Assembly (NCBI GenBank): GCA_041742635.1
Contig: JBGSIF010000136.1
Location: 22,054 to 86,053 of the forward strand
Length of the DNA stretch: 64,000 bases
DNA from: JTS-AC122 sp041742635
Lineage (GTDB): Bacteria > Planctomycetota > Phycisphaerae > Phycisphaerales > UBA1924
Reading direction: 5' to 3'
Both the position numbers and the translations under genes were made by a program. The notes beneath the pieces were generated by a model. That model ran no database searches. It worked only from the letters and a program-made list of their open reading frames with translations, and was not told the origin of the DNA. How positions within the stretch are numbered: the stretch's first letter is position 1; every line of letters begins with the position of its first letter. This document shows, piece by piece, positions 17,855 to 26,794 of this stretch.

Positions 17855-19284
17855 TCGCCACCGAAGCACAACCCGTCCACAGCGATTCTTCATCGACCCC
17901 GACCGCGTCGAGAACGTGGGGGCTTTCGCGCGTCGAACTCCACGATCGCTACTGGGCAACGAAGGGCGTGGAAGTCGTTCGCCGTGGTCGCACCGACGTG
18001 ACCGTAAAGGGACCGTCGCTCTATCTGCTCATCGACGCGGACGACCTGGTTATCTTCGACATTGCTCGCCCACTGAAGGTGCTCAACTCGCTCAAACCTC
18101 GGTCCATTCGTTTGCGTGTTGTTGATAAGCACGAAGACGGGTACGAGGAAACGGTGCAGACCGACGATCACGGCCAACTGATCGCCATCAAGCGCCGGTA
18201 TCGGGCGATGACGCGGTGTACCGCTCGAATGTACCTTACGCCTGACTATGCCCTGGCTCAGCGTTGGGCCGCGTGTAACGACATGCTCTCCGCTCGACGA
18301 GCGGCGCGTCCGTCCAGGAACCGCGAGCACGCCTTTCCGATGTCCTGTGAAGGACTCGTCTTTGATCCGACCGATGTACATGAATCCGATCGTCTCGCGG
18401 ACTCGCTCCTCAAGCTCTGGCGCTCGCCCGGGCAGTCGCTCGAATCGGTCTATCAATACCTCCCCGGCGTCTGGGTTCACGAATCCGCGTCGATCGATCC
18501 CGCCGCACGAGTCATCGCACCTGCATGGATCGGCGCCGGAGTCACCCTCGGTCCGGACCGCATTGTTCTGGGGCCGAAAGTCGTGCGAGATTCCTCCGAC
18601 ACGGCATTTCGAATGCCCGTGGTGTCGTGGGACGCGATCCGGCTTCCGCATTGGCGTCTGACGCCGCGTCTGCGACGCAGTCCCTTCCGCGTGATCACGA
18701 AGCGAATGTTCGACGTGGCGTGCAGCCTTTCGGTGTTGCTCGTCACGCTCCCGATTTACCCGATCGTGAGTCTGTTGATCCTGATCGAAGACGGCTGGCC
18801 GATCTTCTTTGCGCACCGCCGCCAAACCATCGGCGGCCGCGAGTTCCCGTGCTACAAGTTCCGTTCGATGCGCCGCGACGCCGAAGCGATCAAGGCCTCC
18901 CTCCAGGCCATCAACCAGAGCGACGGTGCCCATTTCTTCGCCAAGCACGATCCCCGAGTGCTCCGTATCGGCAAGTTCCTCCGCCGATCGCACATCGACG
19001 AACTTCCTCAGTTCTACAACATCCTTGTCGGGCACATGAGCGTCGTCGGCCCGCGTCCCAGCCCCGACAAGGAAAACCAGTTCTGCCCCGTCTGGCGCGA
19101 AGGCCGGCTCAGCGTTCGTCCGGGGCTGACCGGCTTGTGGCAAGTGAAACGCACCCGCGCACCCGAAAATGATTTCCAAGAATGGATCCGGTACGACCTC
19201 GAATACGTCCAGAACGAGTGCTGGCGCATGGATATCTGGATCATGCTTCAGACTTTTTCCGCTGTCCTCCGCAAACGTGACTAA
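17851..19284 (+). CDS. Polyprenyl glycosylphosphotransferase with hexapeptide N-domain
   Basis: A 477-residue priming sugar transferase. The C-terminal ~200 residues are a standard bacterial sugar transferase domain: KRMFDVACSLSVLL membrane segment, CYKFRSMRRDAE, HIDELPQFYNIL, MSVVGPRPSP and RPGLTGLWQVK. It should transfer a sugar-1-phosphate to undecaprenyl phosphate, the first step of repeat-unit assembly. The N-terminal ~270 residues lack the usual four membrane helices and contain a short left-handed beta-helix (VWVHESASIDPAARVIAPA, IGAGVTLGP) of the kind seen at the ends of sugar nucleotidyltransferases. GTG at 17851 overlaps the upstream stop. Confidence 0.85.
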   Translation: MIATEAQPVHSDSSSTPTASRTWGLSRVELHDRYWATKGVEVVRRGRTDVTVKGPSLYLLIDADDLVIFDIARPLKVLNSLKPRSIRLRVVDKHEDGYEETVQTDDHGQLIAIKRRYRAMTRCTARMYLTPDYALAQRWAACNDMLSARRAARPSRNREHAFPMSCEGLVFDPTDVHESDRLADSLLKLWRSPGQSLESVYQYLPGVWVHESASIDPAARVIAPAWIGAGVTLGPDRIVLGPKVVRDSSDTAFRMPVVSWDAIRLPHWRLTPRLRRSPFRVITKRMFDVACSLSVLLVTLPIYPIVSLLILIEDGWPIFFAHRRQTIGGREFPCYKFRSMRRDAEAIKASLQAINQSDGAHFFAKHDPRVLRIGKFLRRSHIDELPQFYNILVGHMSVVGPRPSPDKENQFCPVWREGRLSVRPGLTGLWQVKRTRAPENDFQEWIRYDLEYVQNECWRMDIWIMLQTFSAVLRKRD

Positions 19285-19287
19285 CCC

Positions 19288-22200
19288 ATGAACTCACGAA
19301 CTAAGAAACGGCTTATCTTCCTCGGCGTCACCCTCGTGGTGATCGGTGGTGCGGGTGTCGGCGCGGTCTCTTTGCGCCGTATGCAGCGAGACCGTTCGCT
19401 CGACCAATCCCTCACCGTCGGCATGGCCGCTTACGAGGCCAAGGATTATCCCCTCGCCCTCGACAAACTCGGTTACTACGTCGGGCGACGTCCCAACGAC
19501 GGTCGCGCCATCCTCGCGCTCGCCAAAGCACGCTGGCAAATACCCACCGACAACGGGGAGCACCTCACTTCCGCCGCTCGTTACGCGCAGGCCGCCTCCA
19601 AAGAGTTGCCCACTGACCCGGCTCCCCTGGAGATGCTGTTGGCTGTCTACCAGGAAATGGGCTATCAGACCGAGCGCATCGAAGCCGCCGAGCGTCTGCT
19701 CTCGCTCGACCCAAAGCATCTTGGGGCGTTGCGTGCTCGTGCCGAGTGCCACATCCTCAAGAATGCCAAGCAACTGGCAGAAGCGTCCGCCACGGCTTGG
19801 GCGTCGGCGGCCCCCGACAGCACCGATGCGCACGCCGCTGTTATTCAAGCCAAGCGTCTCTCCGAACGTTCCACCGAAGATATCGGGGCATACCTCAACC
19901 AGGTCGTTGCCACGCACGCGAACGATTTCCGCTTCGCGGTTTTTCAGGCCGCGATGACCCTCGATGTCCTTAACGACCGCCCAGCAGGGATCCAGGCAAC
20001 CAAGCGTGCTCTCGCCATGCCACCGGCCGACGCTCGTAGCATCGCCACGCTCGTTCTGATCCTCGATAACTACATGCTCGATGTGGACGACAAGAGCCTC
20101 GTCGGCAGTGCCGACAAGTTCCTCGCCGCAACGCCTCCCGATCCGGTGCTTGCGGCTCATATCGCGGCGATCGGCGCGAAGCGCGACTTCAAAGTCTTGC
20201 TCCCGATCCGGAGTCAACAATGGATCGCCCCGATTGTGGCCGCCGGTGAGAACGCACCCGACGCGGCTCTCGGGATCGCTGTTTTCCTCAGCCGGGTCGA
20301 TCAGGGATTCGTGGTCCCTTCCCCGTTGAACGAACGGATCCAGAAGCGCGGCACTTCAGAAGCCATGGCCTGGCAGCACATCTTGCGTGCCCAAGAGTTC
20401 TTGACTACTGGCGAGGCCGCCGAGGCACGCCGTGAACTCATCAAGTCGGTCGCGATCGATCCGTCTAACGACATCACGCTGTACCTGCTGGCCCAGGCGG
20501 ATGCCAAGTTGGGGGAATGGCGCCGCGCCTCGGCTTCACTCAACAGCCTCGCCGCTTCGGACCCCAGTTGGGCCATCGCCAAGCGTGCGCACGTCGTCTT
20601 GCTCATGCAGGCGGGCCAGTACTATGACGCCTTAGCCCAAGCGAACAGCGCCTATCAATCCCGTAAACGCTTGGGTGAAGCCTACCTCGTAGCCGAGGCG
20701 TCTGTTCGGGTCGCCGAGGTCTCGTCCGACGTCACGTCCGTCGAGCGTGCCGAAACGTTCGTGAACGCGCTGATCAGCGACCCTTCGTACACCAAAGGCT
20801 CTTTCCTGACTGCGCTCCTCGCTCGGCTTCATGTGCGTGCTGGGAAGATCCCTTCCGCGCTCGAAAAAACCGCCGAGGTGCTTTCCTCTTCGACGGTACT
20901 CCCGAGCGAGGGACTCATCTCTCTCGCTGACGCTGTCCGTCCGCACGATGCGAAACTCGCCTCATCTCTCATTGATCGCGCACGCCAGCAGGAGCCGCAG
21001 AATCCCGATGTGGCATTGGCGGCAGCCGAAGGCCTCGCCGTCGCCGACCCCGCGGCCGCTGAACGGATCCTCACAACGCTCGCCGATTCTCAATCCGGTT
21101 CTGCGAAGCAAGCCACGCTCCGGCGGATTGCCGCGTTTCTTGACCGCCGAGCCGACCCCCGTGCGATCGAGCAACTTCGTGCTATCGCCGCCGACAACCC
21201 AAAGGATCCCAGCGCCCAAACCCTTCTTCTCAACTCTATCGTCGCTTGGAAAGACGAGCCAACCATTAGCGCCGCCATCAAGCGGTACCGCGACATCAGC
21301 GGCGAGGACTCCACCCTCTGGCGCATGTACGAAGCGCGGCGTCTGATGCTCTTCAAACCCGCCGCCGATTATGCCTCCCGCGCCGTACAACTCCTCGTCC
21401 CCGTCGTCAACGCCGAAACCACCAACGCGCCCGCTCTCGCGCTCCTGGCTGAGGCCAATCGTGTCCTCGGTGATCCGAGCAAGCCCATCGAATACCTCAC
21501 CCGAGCGGTCGATGCCAACCCCGCCGACCCGACCTTTTACCCCGCGCTCATCGACACCCTTGATCGCGCCGGGCGTCAGGTTGAATCCGATCGTCGCCTC
21601 GACACGCTCGCGTCTTTGATCATCACCGACCCCGACCTGCTCCGGCAGCGCGCGCAGTTGCTCGCCGCGCACGAACGCTGGGCCGATGCCGCTGTCGATT
21701 TCGGCACTATCGCGCGTCAAACTGGTTCTGCAAACGATCGGTTGCCGCTCGCGCAAATGCTCGCCCGTTCCGGCAAGCCCGAACAGGCGGCCACCATCTT
21801 TGACGAGTTGGTCGGCGTCCCTGCACCATCTGCTCCCGCCCTCGTCGCCGCGGCGGACTTCGCTGCTTCTCAAGGCCAGGTCGATAAAGGCGCGGCTCTC
21901 CTGGCTCGACTGCCCGCCGACGTCCCCGTTTCCGACCGGCTTGCCGCTCAGGCAATCTACCTCGACCGCAACGGGCGCGGCGACGCCGCCGAACAACTCT
22001 ACGAACAAGCCGCCCAGCCCGGCGATCCCGAGCGTGTTGCCGACTTGGCGATGTTTTATCTGCGACACTCCAAGTCTGAACGGGCCGCCCAAATCACCGC
22101 CGACGCGATCAAGAAACATCCGGACAACAAGCGGCTTCTTGCCCTGGCCAATATCGCCCGCGTCCGTCAAGGGGGCCAACTCGTCCCCGGCTCTCTGGGC

Positions 22201-23505
22201 GTCACCCTTGCATCGCTGATGACCGACGAAGACCCCAAAGCCATGGAACAATGGCTCGCCGCGATTGCGCTGCTCGAGGCCACGCCGCCCAACCGTGAAC
22301 GCTACTCCGCCGAGATCGGCGCGATTACCCGTTCGTATCCCAAGTTCTACCCCGGGTGGCACACACTGGCCGTCTCTTCCCTGGAGACCGGCGACGCCGA
22401 CGGCGCGATCCGTGCCGCTCGTGGTGCACTCGCAGCACTCCCTGAAAACCCCCGCGCCGCCCGCCTGGCTTCCGAGGTCTTCGCCGCGACCAATCGACTC
22501 GACGACGCAGCCAGCGCCGCGATGCTCTGGCAGCGCCTCACCCTTGCCGATCCGTTCGAGGCCGACATGGAACTCGCACGCATCCGCCTCATGCAGAATC
22601 GGTTCGACGAAGCCGCCACCACGGCGAAAATTTGGAAAGACCGCGCTATTGCCGAGTCCGATCGGCTCCCCGTGCCACTCGAAACCTACGCCAGCACGCT
22701 CGTCGCGACCGGCGAAGTCGGCCCCGCACGCGACCTCCTGCTGGCCAAAGCCAAGGAATCACGCGAGTGGTTGATCGCTTTCATGCGAGTCGCTTCTCAA
22801 ATCCAGAACAACGCCCCGGCGCAGCGTGCGTGGGCGACCGACGCCGCGGCACTTCGTCCCGACGCCGGTGGACAACTCACCCTCGGCACCTTCTGGCACG
22901 ACCTCGCCGGCCGCACCGGCTCTCCCGACGACCTCGCACAAGCCATTTCCACACTCTCCGCGATCAAGTCTGAAGACATCCAGGTCCGGCGTGATTCCGC
23001 CCTACTGCTCGCGTCTTGTTATCAGGCTCGAAACCAGATCCCCGAAGCACTCCAAGAGTACCGCCGCGTGATCTCGTTCAGTCCCGGCGACCCACTGGCC
23101 TTGAACAATCTCGCGTACTTGCTCCTCACCAGCGGCGGTTCGATCGACGAAGCCGCCGCCTTCGCCCAGAAAGCTTTCGCAGAAAGCGAACAACAGCGAT
23201 TCCCTTCCTCGTTCCAAGCCAGCACGCTCGACACACTCGGCTTGATCCAACTCCGTCAAAAACGGGGTTCAGACGCTCGATCGACCTACGAACGTGCCAT
23301 CAAACTGAGCCCGAACGACATTTCTCTATGGGTCGGGCTTGCCGAGGCACAGGTTATCAACGCACAACTTGAAGAAGCCAAAGGGTCCATGGCCAAAGTA
23401 AACACACTGCAGAGCCAGTTTCCGTCGACGGACGTAGCACTGCTCGCGCGGATCACCGCACTACTCGATCGGCTTGGGATGCCGTCATCTAAATCCGCTG
23501 GGTAA
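19288..23505 (+). CDS. Giant tetratricopeptide-repeat protein (PrsT-like)
   Basis: A 1405-residue protein anchored by a single N-terminal helix (about residues 9-29) and otherwise made of alpha-helical TPR-like pairs rich in Ala, Leu and Asp (for example ALAKARW, LLAEANRVLGDPSKP, ALNNLAYLLLTSGG and TYERAIKLSPND). Very large TPR proteins are a regular component of PEP-CTERM/EPS loci, where they probably scaffold the export apparatus in the periplasm. It starts three bases after the sugar transferase stop, so it belongs to the same operon. No catalytic motif is seen. Confidence 0.8.
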   Translation: MNSRTKKRLIFLGVTLVVIGGAGVGAVSLRRMQRDRSLDQSLTVGMAAYEAKDYPLALDKLGYYVGRRPNDGRAILALAKARWQIPTDNGEHLTSAARYAQAASKELPTDPAPLEMLLAVYQEMGYQTERIEAAERLLSLDPKHLGALRARAECHILKNAKQLAEASATAWASAAPDSTDAHAAVIQAKRLSERSTEDIGAYLNQVVATHANDFRFAVFQAAMTLDVLNDRPAGIQATKRALAMPPADARSIATLVLILDNYMLDVDDKSLVGSADKFLAATPPDPVLAAHIAAIGAKRDFKVLLPIRSQQWIAPIVAAGENAPDAALGIAVFLSRVDQGFVVPSPLNERIQKRGTSEAMAWQHILRAQEFLTTGEAAEARRELIKSVAIDPSNDITLYLLAQADAKLGEWRRASASLNSLAASDPSWAIAKRAHVVLLMQAGQYYDALAQANSAYQSRKRLGEAYLVAEASVRVAEVSSDVTSVERAETFVNALISDPSYTKGSFLTALLARLHVRAGKIPSALEKTAEVLSSSTVLPSEGLISLADAVRPHDAKLASSLIDRARQQEPQNPDVALAAAEGLAVADPAAAERILTTLADSQSGSAKQATLRRIAAFLDRRADPRAIEQLRAIAADNPKDPSAQTLLLNSIVAWKDEPTISAAIKRYRDISGEDSTLWRMYEARRLMLFKPAADYASRAVQLLVPVVNAETTNAPALALLAEANRVLGDPSKPIEYLTRAVDANPADPTFYPALIDTLDRAGRQVESDRRLDTLASLIITDPDLLRQRAQLLAAHERWADAAVDFGTIARQTGSANDRLPLAQMLARSGKPEQAATIFDELVGVPAPSAPALVAAADFAASQGQVDKGAALLARLPADVPVSDRLAAQAIYLDRNGRGDAAEQLYEQAAQPGDPERVADLAMFYLRHSKSERAAQITADAIKKHPDNKRLLALANIARVRQGGQLVPGSLGVTLASLMTDEDPKAMEQWLAAIALLEATPPNRERYSAEIGAITRSYPKFYPGWHTLAVSSLETGDADGAIRAARGALAALPENPRAARLASEVFAATNRLDDAASAAMLWQRLTLADPFEADMELARIRLMQNRFDEAATTAKIWKDRAIAESDRLPVPLETYASTLVATGEVGPARDLLLAKAKESREWLIAFMRVASQIQNNAPAQRAWATDAAALRPDAGGQLTLGTFWHDLAGRTGSPDDLAQAISTLSAIKSEDIQVRRDSALLLASCYQARNQIPEALQEYRRVISFSPGDPLALNNLAYLLLTSGGSIDEAAAFAQKAFAESEQQRFPSSFQASTLDTLGLIQLRQKRGSDARSTYERAIKLSPNDISLWVGLAEAQVINAQLEEAKGSMAKVNTLQSQFPSTDVALLARITALLDRLGMPSSKSAG

Positions 23506-23541
23506 TCTCGTGGTTACCAGACGCACCCAATCCGCGAATTC

Positions 23542-23560
23542 AAGGAGAATTGCCATGTAA
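23542..23560 (+). promoter_or_regulatory. Shine-Dalgarno followed by a start-stop codon pair
   Basis: AAGGAG at 23542-23547 is followed, at ideal spacing, by ATG (23555) and immediately TAA (23558). The leader CAAGGAGAAT is identical to that of the secreted-protein gene at 56934. It is either the remnant of a lost gene start or a minimal ribosome-binding ORF at the end of the TPR gene transcript. Confidence 0.4.
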
Positions 23561-23574
23561 TACACAAAAAAACT

Positions 23575-23602
23575 TTCAGACTACTAGTTTGTCGGCTACA
23601 AT
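23575..23602 (+). promoter_or_regulatory. Putative promoter of the exosortase-substrate gene
   Basis: TTCAGA at 23575 and TACAAT at 23597 are separated by 16 bases, the same spacing as candidate promoters upstream of the other secreted-protein genes in this window. The PEP-CTERM gene start is 73 bases downstream, with AGGA before the ATG. Confidence 0.4.
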
Positions 23603-23674
23603 ATTCAACACGTCGAAGCCAAGACGCTTCAAAAACACGAATCTTTCGTTCGATATTTGTTAGACAGGAACATT

Positions 23675-24388
23675 ATGAAGACTCTCAGTTCAATTCTCGC
23701 GGCTGCCGTTCTCGCGGCAGCGGCGGGCTCGGCTTCGGGAGCCTTGGTCACGATCGGCGGCAACTTCGGCGGTTCCTTCGGGAACAGCAACGTGCTCGCT
23801 ATCAACGGCCAGGGTTCGACCAACATCAGCGGCAACATCAGCGGCGCGTCCTTCAGCGGCGTCGTCAATGCCTCGTCGTTCGACGGCGGCTGCAACCTGC
23901 TGCTCACCCTGACTCAGTTCCAGTTCAGCACCACCCGCTCCAACCCCACCACCCTGACGATCACCATCGTTCAGGATTACGCGATTCCGGTCGCGGCCGG
24001 TTGGACTGGCTCGCACCAGTTCAACGGTGATGCTAACTTCACCAACGCCGGCCAGAGCGCATCCCTCAACGTCGTTTCGACGCACGAAGGCACCGCTCTC
24101 CCGACCCTCAATCAGTCCGAAACCGCTGGTGGTCCCGGCCAAATCGCGTTCAGCCGCGGCCAAGGCCCCACCACCGTTGTCAACCCCGTTTCCAACCCCT
24201 ACCGGATCGCGACGACCTACACGATCGTCCTGACCCGCGGTGCGGCTGGCAGCGTCCTGTTCAACCTCCCCGACTCGGGCGTTGATCAGGCCTCCTGCGT
24301 TCAGCACATCCCCCTTCCCTCCGCTGGCCTCGCCGGTCTGGCCGGGATCCTCGGCGTTGCCGGCATTCGCCGTCGTCGCCTCGCCTAA
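23675..24388 (+). CDS. PEP-CTERM-type surface protein, candidate exosortase substrate
   Basis: A 237-residue secreted protein. Residues 1-23 form a signal peptide ending in ASG-A. The mature part is rich in Gly, Ser, Asn and Thr and looks like a beta-rich adhesive or fibre protein. The C-terminus has a tripartite sorting signal: PLPSAG, a hydrophobic helix of about 15 residues, then RRRR. The family variant with PLP in place of PEP is familiar from planctomycetes. The gene has its own promoter and a strong terminator, and lies directly after the exosortase/EPS operon, so it is probably the main substrate exported with that polymer. TTG 23657 is a poorer start than ATG 23675. Confidence 0.85.
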   Translation: MKTLSSILAAAVLAAAAGSASGALVTIGGNFGGSFGNSNVLAINGQGSTNISGNISGASFSGVVNASSFDGGCNLLLTLTQFQFSTTRSNPTTLTITIVQDYAIPVAAGWTGSHQFNGDANFTNAGQSASLNVVSTHEGTALPTLNQSETAGGPGQIAFSRGQGPTTVVNPVSNPYRIATTYTIVLTRGAAGSVLFNLPDSGVDQASCVQHIPLPSAGLAGLAGILGVAGIRRRRLA

Positions 24389-24413
24389 TCTCGCACTCAT
24401 CTCATCTACATCA

Positions 24414-24437
24414 AACCCCGCTTCGGCGGGGTTTTTT
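24414..24437 (+). terminator. Rho-independent terminator
   Basis: An 8-base stem AACCCCGC / GCGGGGTT with a TTCG tetraloop is followed by a T-run. It ends the PEP-CTERM gene. Confidence 0.9.
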
Positions 24438-24527
24438 CATTTTTGCACCTCTCTCAGCCACCTTGTTCACTTCGGCGCTTGACACGCACGCCCTCCCCCC
24501 CGCACACATACGCTCTTCCACCCCACC

Positions 24528-25637
24528 ATGCCTTCTACCTCCACCAAACAAATCGGCATCCTCACTGGCGGCGGTGATTGCCCCGGCCTCAATGCCGTTA
24601 TTCGTGCCGTCGTCAAAGACGCTGCTTTCCACTCCATCCCCGTCATCGGGTTCGAGGACGGCTTCCAAGGCCTCATCGAAAACCGCTTCCGCACCATTTC
24701 CGCCGAGGACGTCTCCGGCATCCTCACCTTCGGCGGTACCATTCTCGGCACCTGCAACCGCACCACCCCCGTCCGTTATCGTGTCGCCACCTCCGACTCG
24801 GGCGACCCGGTTTATGCCGACGTTACCGATCGGTGCCTCGCCACCTACCGCCACCACTCGCTCGATGCCCTCGTTGTTATTGGCGGCGACGGCTCCATGA
24901 CCATCGCAGACCACGTCGCACGCGCCGGCGGCGACGCCGTCAACGTCATCGGAATCCCTAAAACAATCGACAACGATCTCTTCGGCACCGACCTCACCTT
25001 TGGCTTCCTAACCGCCGTGGCCACTGCCACCGACGCTCTGGACCGCGTTCACACCACCGCGGCTTCTCACCACCGCGCCCTCTTTGTCGAGGTCATGGGG
25101 CGCAACGCCGGCTGGATCGCACTGCACGCGGGCGTCGCCAGTGGTGCGGACGTCATCCTCATCCCCGAAATTCCGTTCTCGCTCGCCTCGGTCGAAGAAG
25201 CCATCATCACCCGTTCTCGGTTGGGCAAACGCTACTCCGTAGTTTGTATCGCCGAGGGTGCTCGACCCACCGGCGGCAGCCAAGTCGTCCAAGCCATCGA
25301 TCCCACCATGCCCGACCCCATCCGCCTTGGCGGGATCGCTAAGTATGTTTCCGATCACATCGAGCGTGAGACCAGAGTCGAGTGCCGCCACGTTGTACTC
25401 GGACACGTCCAGCGTGGCGGCGGCCCTATCGCCGCTGATCGTGTCCTCGCGACTCAGTTCGGCCATCACGCCATGAGCATCCTCCGGGCCGGCGTGCGAA
25501 ACCGCATGGTCGCCATGACCGGCCTTCGTCTCACCGACGTCCCGCTGAGTGACTGCGCGGGCAAGCAGCGACTCGTCCCCATCGACCACCCGCTCGTCGC
25601 CGCGGCCCGGGCTGTCTACACACGATTCGGCGAGTAG
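24528..25637 (+). CDS. pfkA: 6-phosphofructokinase, group III type
   Basis: A 369-residue phosphofructokinase. GILTGGGDCPGLN binds the nucleotide, PKTIDND carries the catalytic Asp, and EVMGRNAGW and the effector/sugar-site residues follow. The two discriminating positions are Gly in GGDGS and Lys in PKTIDND. This G/K pair marks the group III or 'mixed-substrate' clade, whose studied actinobacterial members with Gly at the first position use ATP, whereas those with Asp use pyrophosphate. ATP use is therefore more likely here, but only by family analogy. It stands alone between the PEP-CTERM terminator and small hypothetical genes. Confidence 0.9.
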   Translation: MPSTSTKQIGILTGGGDCPGLNAVIRAVVKDAAFHSIPVIGFEDGFQGLIENRFRTISAEDVSGILTFGGTILGTCNRTTPVRYRVATSDSGDPVYADVTDRCLATYRHHSLDALVVIGGDGSMTIADHVARAGGDAVNVIGIPKTIDNDLFGTDLTFGFLTAVATATDALDRVHTTAASHHRALFVEVMGRNAGWIALHAGVASGADVILIPEIPFSLASVEEAIITRSRLGKRYSVVCIAEGARPTGGSQVVQAIDPTMPDPIRLGGIAKYVSDHIERETRVECRHVVLGHVQRGGGPIAADRVLATQFGHHAMSILRAGVRNRMVAMTGLRLTDVPLSDCAGKQRLVPIDHPLVAAARAVYTRFGE

Positions 25638-25825
25638 ATGTGGTCGCACCATAGGGTTCTTGCCTGCGCCCGCATCGACCTCACTCGCACAATCTGCCGC
25701 TAAAAACACATGATGCATTAGCCTGTGCGAGTGATCTTGTCGCTTTGGTAGAGCGGCTGGGTGAACCAGCGTGACAGTCCATCTATCGCACGGCAACTTT
25801 ATTTCACTTCGTACCCGGGACTCGT

Positions 25826-26107
25826 TTGATACTGAACATACTCGCCACTCTGACCGCCTGCGCCGGAGCCTTGGCGTCCTTGACGCTCGTTGTACTCTGC
25901 ATTGCCAGCGCGCCGAACAGCACCCCACGCGCGGCCGCCAGGCTCAAACGCATCCTCGCCTTGACCGTACTGGGAGGTGCTGCGCTCCTCGTGTCGGCGG
26001 TCTGGGCCATCGTTGCTGGTCGTCCTTTGATCGGCGCGATCCTCGGCGGGCTACCGATCGCCACCTTGTTTGTTCTCATCGTTGTCGTCCAACGTTCTCG
26101 CCGTTGA
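25826..26107 (+). CDS. Small membrane protein, unknown function
   Basis: A 93-residue hydrophobic protein with three predicted membrane segments (about residues 2-27, 44-65 and 69-87) and a basic C-terminal end (QRSRR). I recognise no family. The start is TTG at 25826; no strong ribosome site is seen. The 188 bases before it contain no other feature that I can identify. Confidence 0.45.
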   Translation: MILNILATLTACAGALASLTLVVLCIASAPNSTPRAAARLKRILALTVLGGAALLVSAVWAIVAGRPLIGAILGGLPIATLFVLIVVVQRSRR

Positions 26108-26175
26108 TACTCCTGTATTTCCCATTCAACACCCTTGCTTTGATCGACAGACACACTACTCCGAAAGCGCTCACA

Positions 26176-26592
26176 ATGTCTGCTCAACTCCTCACCGCCC
26201 CGGATTCCGATGCTTCCACTGAAGTGACACCGCTCGCGTATTTGGGTGCGTACGACGCCGTGCTGAACGACGACTACGCATGTGTTGCGTACAAGGAACT
26301 CGACCGCGGCTCGGGCGACTGGCGTGTGCGCATCAGAGCACGCCACCTCACCGGCGTCGTCTTCGAGCCGGAGGCCATGCGACTCGCGGCGCGCTCCGCT
26401 GGTGCCCAGTCCAAACCGTTTTTCACTTGGGGCAACTGCATCGATCCAACCCCAGCGGATCCACGCAGCGTCCAATACAGGGTCTACGTCAAGGATGGCA
26501 AGCCCTCGCATATCGAAATCTGTATGCAGTTGCGCCAAGCGGACGGCTCGCCGGCGGTACCCACAAGCGCAACTTTCGCCTGGCCCAGGTGA
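26176..26592 (+). CDS. Hypothetical protein
   Basis: A 138-residue soluble protein starting at ATG 26176. It has no signal peptide and no motif I recognise; charged segments such as YACVAYKELDRGSGDWRVRIR and FTWGNCIDPTP suggest a compact alpha/beta protein. It follows the small membrane protein after 68 bases on the same strand, and the codon usage (C-ending) matches neighbours, which supports it being a real gene. Confidence 0.5.
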   Translation: MSAQLLTAPDSDASTEVTPLAYLGAYDAVLNDDYACVAYKELDRGSGDWRVRIRARHLTGVVFEPEAMRLAARSAGAQSKPFFTWGNCIDPTPADPRSVQYRVYVKDGKPSHIEICMQLRQADGSPAVPTSATFAWPR

Positions 26593-26794
26593 TCATCGAA
26601 GCGGTCCAGTTGGGCACCCCTCGCATCCGCTCGCCGCGGCTCCTTGTCGCACCGTCGGAATACGCATCGAGAATTGGCCGATAAGGATCCATGAGGGTTC
26701 GTCCCTCCGGCTGACAGCCAGCGGACGACCCCGTATACTCGATCCGATTCCCACTCTCTGTCCCACCCCTGCCAGGCTTTGTAGGAGCGTTTCG

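Noticed and set aside
15863..17959. 698-codon open frame on the minus strand
   Set aside because: Antisense to the Wzz/BY-kinase gene, no recognisable motif, composition typical of a mirrored high-GC frame.
20962..22362. 466-codon open frame on the minus strand
   Set aside because: Antisense to the TPR protein; Gly/Val-rich without motifs.
25638..25825. Possible tRNA or riboswitch
   Set aside because: No cloverleaf, conserved TTC loop or aptamer-like pairing could be found.
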